Below are positions 60,251 to 64,000 of a stretch of 64,000 bases of DNA, piece by piece (the stretch's first letter is position 1; the number at the start of each line of letters is the position of its first letter). Origin of the DNA: Pontederia crassipes (taxonomy: Eukaryota > Streptophyta > Magnoliopsida > Commelinales > Pontederiaceae); the NCBI GenBank assembly GCA_030549335.1, contig CM060196.1, positions 25,006,501 to 25,070,500 of the forward strand, in the 5' to 3' direction. The notes beneath the pieces were generated by a model. That model did not search any database and was not told the DNA's origin. It saw nothing but the letters and a program-made list of their open reading frames with translations. The position numbers were made by a program, and so were the translations under genes.

Positions 60251-61000
60251 TGAGATAAGGAGTAAAATCAGATTTGGATATCATTGAGAGGCTTTGGGCG
60301 TAGAAGATATTGCAAAGTTGTTATCGGCCGTAATCCACATCACAAGGAGATTTTGGGCAAAATAAGTGTGAAGGAATTATCTTTACCCTAAGATCGTATC
60401 ACCCGAGTTGATCACATTCGGGGTGTAAAAATCGAGTTATCACCCTAATTGGATAAATCTTACGTCAATGTCCTTGTTGGTAAAAGAATTGCAATTTGAT
60501 TTTGTGGACATAACATGAAGTAATCCATGCATGGCCGAAACTTATTGGTCAACAATCAATGTATGATGTAATTTTGGGCGTAATGATTGAAAGAACTTAT
60601 CATTTTGGCCGAGATTAGAAGAAGGGAGTAAAGATAAGAAGAGTTTATCATTTTAAGCATAATGATTAGAAGAGGCTATCATTTTGGCCGAGATCTAGGG
60701 AGACCGCATCAACTTTTATCTCGTGAAGTTAAATTCGGCCGTACGATTTACGTCTGTAATCAACATGAAGACTCGTTCACATCTATAAATAGAGGACGCA
60801 ACCATCAATCTAATTCGTACTTTGAAGTGTGGTTTTCTTGTACGGTGAGTCGTGAGCTCTACAGGCTACGACCAAGAGGAGAGAGGTGCGACGGTTGAAG
60901 GTTGATCGCGACTCTGATCAAGTTCGAGAGACTGCCGACTGTTTGCCCGTGATCTGAAGGCCTTCTTATTGTTCTTATCCTGGGTGTAATTCTTTCAATT
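60251..61000 (+). mobile_element. LTR-like promoter region
   Basis: A repeated phrase (TTTTGGCCGAGATTAGAAG / TTTTGGCCGAGATCTAGG; AAGAGTTTATCATTTTAAGC / AAGAGGCTATCATTTTGGCC) precedes a TATA box at 60784-60795. A leader-like GC-richer stretch runs to about 60960, then T-rich DNA. This fits U3-R-U5 of a gypsy-type LTR with unknown borders. Confidence 0.4.
60784..60795 (+). promoter_or_regulatory. LTR-type TATA box
   Basis: TATAAATAGAGG, identical to the box at 2.87 kb. Confidence 0.45.
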
Positions 61001-61276
61001 TTCTTAATTATTTTATTATCTCTCCAATATTTTTAGGATGAACTCCATATTTTTAGGATTATTTATTTTAGGAGATTATCAATTGAAGGAAAACTATTTG
61101 GACCCTATATTCTTTGTTTTAATCTTTTTTGATCAATTAGTTAATTGTGCTTAGTGCTTTTGATTTAATTATTTTGATTTCTGAGTTGAGTAATTACCAG
61201 TTTGTGGCCTATTTGATTTCAGAATTCATTAATTAAGTTAATTGATTTTATTTGAAATGAGGAGATGAAGGAGAAG

Positions 61277-61281
<5 letters not shown>

Positions 61282-61341
<60 letters not shown>
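61282..61341. repeat. (GA)n microsatellite, about 30 units
   Basis: An uninterrupted GA tract followed by (ATG)4ACG. Confidence 0.95.
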
Positions 61342-61345
<4 letters not shown>

Positions 61346-61744
61346 GATGACGATGACTTTAAGGGCTTAATGGTGGGGGTTTCATGCCATAAATCCCCTC
61401 AACTCATGTGTGAAGAGGTTATAAAACTTTCTGCCGTTATGATGGTGAAATGGGAAAAGTGAAGGATCAAAACGGATATCATTTCATTTTTGTTCGTTGA
61501 GTTTCCAAACGTTCGAAAGTTTCTCGGTCATCCGCTGAAGCATTAGTCGGGTGGCCATTGTCGTCGCGATAATGGGCGTCCAAAAGTTTGACATCATGAA
61601 TTTAGAAAAAATAAATTATTTTAAAATTTTGAGTTGTTACAACCCATTAGAAACATTTTTAAAATATAAAAAACTTTGAATCTAGCGGCATGCATCCTAA
61701 TTTGGCTATCAACGGCCCAATCCGACTATAGGCGATCGATCTTG

Positions 61745-62060
61745 CTGAGAGAGAGGGAGGAGGAGAGGGAGAAGGAAAGGGGGGGGGGGGGGAGAGAGAG
61801 ATCCGATCGCAACCGAGGGTCACCATTTGTCGAAGCCGATGTGTCATTGCCAGAGTTGGTGGCCTACGGGTCTGGTAAAGACCAAGAGAGTGAAAGAGAG
61901 AGAGAAAGGGAGAGGGAGAGAGGGAGAGAGTCAGCGAGAGAGACAGAGAGAGAGGGAAGAGAGGATGAGAGAGATGGTGAGAGACAGAGGGAGACGAGAG
62001 AAAGAAGAGGAAAGAGAGAGACTGCGAGACAAGGATAGGGAGAGAGGGGAGAAAGACAAC
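61745..62060. repeat. GA/GGGA-rich low-complexity tract
   Basis: Imperfect GAGA/GGGAGA repeats including a G13-14 run at about 61779-61792. The Arg/Glu-rich frames across it are products of the repeat. Confidence 0.85.
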
Positions 62061-62099
62061 GAGAGTGGGAGTGGGATATTATTATATGTTTGTTATAAA

Positions 62100-62890
62100 T
62101 TTAGATACCGACGGTCTTAATCTTTGGCAATATCGACGGGTTTTGGTCTATCATTAGTACAGAAGACTTGGATCTTCGATAACCTTGATAATAAAAGAAT
62201 ATTATAATATATTTTATTATTGATTCAAATATTGATTGTCCTAGCCTTTGATATTACTAACGAACATAAATTCGTCGATAATACTAAAGGCCAAGGCTGT
62301 CGGTAATCTTACTAATAAAATATAAATATTTTATATATAATATTATAACATATTTTATTATAAATTTAAATATCGATGACCCTAGCTTATTACCGAGATT
62401 TGTGTTCGTCGATAATGTTGAAGGCTAGAATCACTGATAATCATAGTAATAAAATATTTAAAATTTATTATATAATATTATGATATATTTTATTATAAAT
62501 TTAAATATGATGACCCTGACCTTCGTCCATCGATAATACCAAAGGTCCGGACCGTCGTAATCTTAGTAGTAAGATATTAATATTTTATTATATATAATAT
62601 TATAATATATTTTATTATTAATTCAAGTATCAACGGTATTACAAATGGATTATTTGTCTAGGACCGTCGATAACCTTACTAATAAAATATTTATATTTTA
62701 TTATAAAATAGTATAATATGTTTATTATAAATTCAAATATCGATGAGTCTAGCCTTCTCCGTCGGTAATAATGAAGACTAGGATTGTTGGTAACTTTAGT
62801 AATAAAATATTGTAATATATTTTGTTATAAATTCAAATACCAAAGGGTTGGATCATCGATAATCTTAGTAATAAAATATTAATATTTTAT
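62100..62890. repeat. CACTA-like subterminal tandem repeats, about 110-130-bp unit
   Basis: Six to seven units each contain TATTATAATATATTTTATTA, TAAATTCAAATATCGATGA(CCC)TAG and a GTCGATAAT / GTCGGTAATCTTAGTAATAA block in both orientations. ACCGACGG / CCGTCGGTAAT words are typical of CACTA subterminal regions (family knowledge). No CACTA terminus or transposase lies nearby. Confidence 0.6.
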
Positions 62891-62892
62891 TA

Positions 62893-64000
62893 AGTTATTT
62901 TCATAAATCACCCCTAAACTATCGTGATTTTTCATATCTAACCCCAAACTAAGAACTTATTTTTTGAATTCCTAAACTATCACGATTTTTCATATCTATC
63001 CCTAAACTACGAACTTAATTTTTGGATCCCTAAACTATCGCGACTTTTCCAATTTAGTCCTTCTGTCAACTTCTGTTATATTTTCTGTTAATTTCATTTT
63101 TCCCATTTATGAAAAGTCGAAGTTACCCTTCAAGATAACACATGAAATAACAAATACAAAAAAGAAAAAAATTGATCGTCTCCCTCCTCCTCCGCCAACC
63201 CTCTCCTGAAGATTCCGTCAATGTCAGTGCCATTGCGTGTTGTTCCATCGTCCTCCTCTTCGTGTCACTCCATCCTCTCTCGAAGCATCCCCTCCTCTGT
63301 GCTTTGACCGCACCCTCAAGCTCCTTTGGAATGATGGCCCCCGAGCACCCCTCCTCCTCCCTTCCTTATGCCTTGCTGCCTTCTCCTTCGACCACGCTGC
63401 CGACCTTGGCGCCCGCTTCCGCGACGACCGCTCACTCCGTCTACTCCTCTCCCTCCGCCGTCACCTCTGCCTTCCCTCCACCCACCGCACCTTAGCCATC
63501 CTTTTCGAGCACCTCATCGCCTTCAGCAAGCCCGATCTCGCCGTCCGCGGCTTCTGCGACCCCCTCTCTTTCCTGCAAGCTGATGTAGGGAAAAAGCTGG
63601 CGTGCGTAGGGAAAAGAGCGCCCCCTCCTCTTCTTCTATGCGATCCTCCTCCTCCCTTCCTTCCACCACGCTGTCTCCTCCTTCGACCAAGCCGCCGACC
63701 TTGCCGCCCGCCTCCGTGATGACCACACCCTTCGTCTACTCCTCTCCCTCCGTTGTCGCCTCTGCCTTCCCCCCATCCACTGCACCTTCACCATCCTTTT
63801 TGAGTACCGCGTCGCTATTGGCAGGTCTGATCGCGTTGTCCGTGCCTTCTGACACCCCCTCTCTTTTCCTGTGCACACCGGCGCCGGGAAAGAGCCCTCT
63901 TTCCCTGTGCCAGTGTGCACAGTTAAAAGAGCCCCCTCCGCCCTCCTCTTCTTCCATGTGCTCCTTCTCCTCACTTCCTTCCGTCCCTCTGCCTCCTCCT
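62893..64000 (+). mobile_element. Left part of a large fold-back (MULE-like) element with GC-rich cargo
   Basis: 62893-63120 matches the arm of the 36000-36393 MITE: GTTATTTTCATAAATCACC, CCTAAACTATCGTGATTTTTC, CCATTTATGAAAAGTC. One internal segment (AACTA(A)GAACTTATTTTTTG...CTAAACTATC) is duplicated. Beyond 63170 the sequence switches to GC-rich, coding-like DNA until the window ends. The right arm would lie outside the window. Confidence 0.5.
63237..64000 (+). pseudogene. GC-rich gene-fragment cargo, tandemly repeated, unrecognised
   Basis: One frame reads FDRTLKLLWNDGPRAPLLLP, FSFDHAADLGARFRDDRSLR, LLLSLRRHLCLPSTHRT and LAILFEHLIAFSKPDLAVRG. About 295 bp later a second copy (63655-63885) encodes the same with changes (SFDQAADLAARLRDDHTLRL) and a stop. 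A third copy starts near 63955. The protein resembles the Leu/Arg-rich N-terminal part of plant organellar proteins such as PPR proteins, but I cannot name a family. The repeat, the stop and the carrier argue against a working gene. Confidence 0.4.

Noticed and set aside
61265..62120. Arg/Glu-rich frames
   Set aside because: Produced by (GA)n and GGGAGA repeats.

Overview
This is a flowering-plant nuclear window: AT-rich and mostly transposon-derived, with two intact protein-coding genes, one decayed gene and one captured gene fragment. Both intact genes have GC-rich 5' exons and AT-richer 3' exons. That gradient is common in monocots, so a monocot is my inference; nothing here fixes the species. 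There are no bacterial operons, rRNA genes or CRISPR arrays, and I recognised no tRNA gene.

Layout. 0-8.6 kb: two solo LTRs of one Ty1/copia-like family (90-1034, 1594-2599), a LTR-type promoter near 2.87 kb, a candidate SINE, and a 1.2-kb hAT-like element with a near-perfect target-site duplication. 8.66-10.81 kb (+): a two-exon gene for a basic, probably membrane-anchored protein of the At1g65710-like family (681 aa). 12.6-14.8 kb: LTR fragments, including a 36-bp tandem array. 17.31-20.92 kb (-): a complete ten-exon ABCG11/WBC11-type half transporter (710 aa), with a TATA box and an L1 box upstream. 25.2-28.1 kb: a CACTA-like end, a third LTR of the first family, and microsatellites.

28.2-35.9 kb is a nested transposon complex. 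Two FAR1/MULE-type transposase relics point at each other. Between them lie an antisense L1-type LINE that has lost its 3' half and a broken beta-hexosaminidase 2 (HEXO2) fragment. 36.0-36.4 kb is a fold-back MITE. 36.9-42.1 kb is an ETO1-like (BTB + TPR) pseudogene, frameshifted in its 5' half and split by a 1.72-kb LTR-type insertion; excising the insertion restores the reading frame.

42.6-62 kb is almost entirely retroelement debris: gypsy-type LTR regions, a copia RT/RNase H relic, a gag-like relic, a 0.97-kb GC-rich Mutator-like element, and CACTA-like subterminal repeats. 62.9-64.0 kb starts another member of the fold-back family, followed by GC-rich tandem coding-like units that run off the window.

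The most unusual recurring signal is that many LTR-derived segments carry a private array of short, degenerate, often palindromic words (GGTCGACC/GATCGATCGACC, TCATGGCCGTGCC, AACCCGGGCCGTG and 19-, 36- and 45-bp units). In two copies of the first LTR family the array lies about 80-90 bp upstream of a TATA box, where a promoter regulatory cassette would sit. I report this as the main lead; its function is not known from sequence alone.
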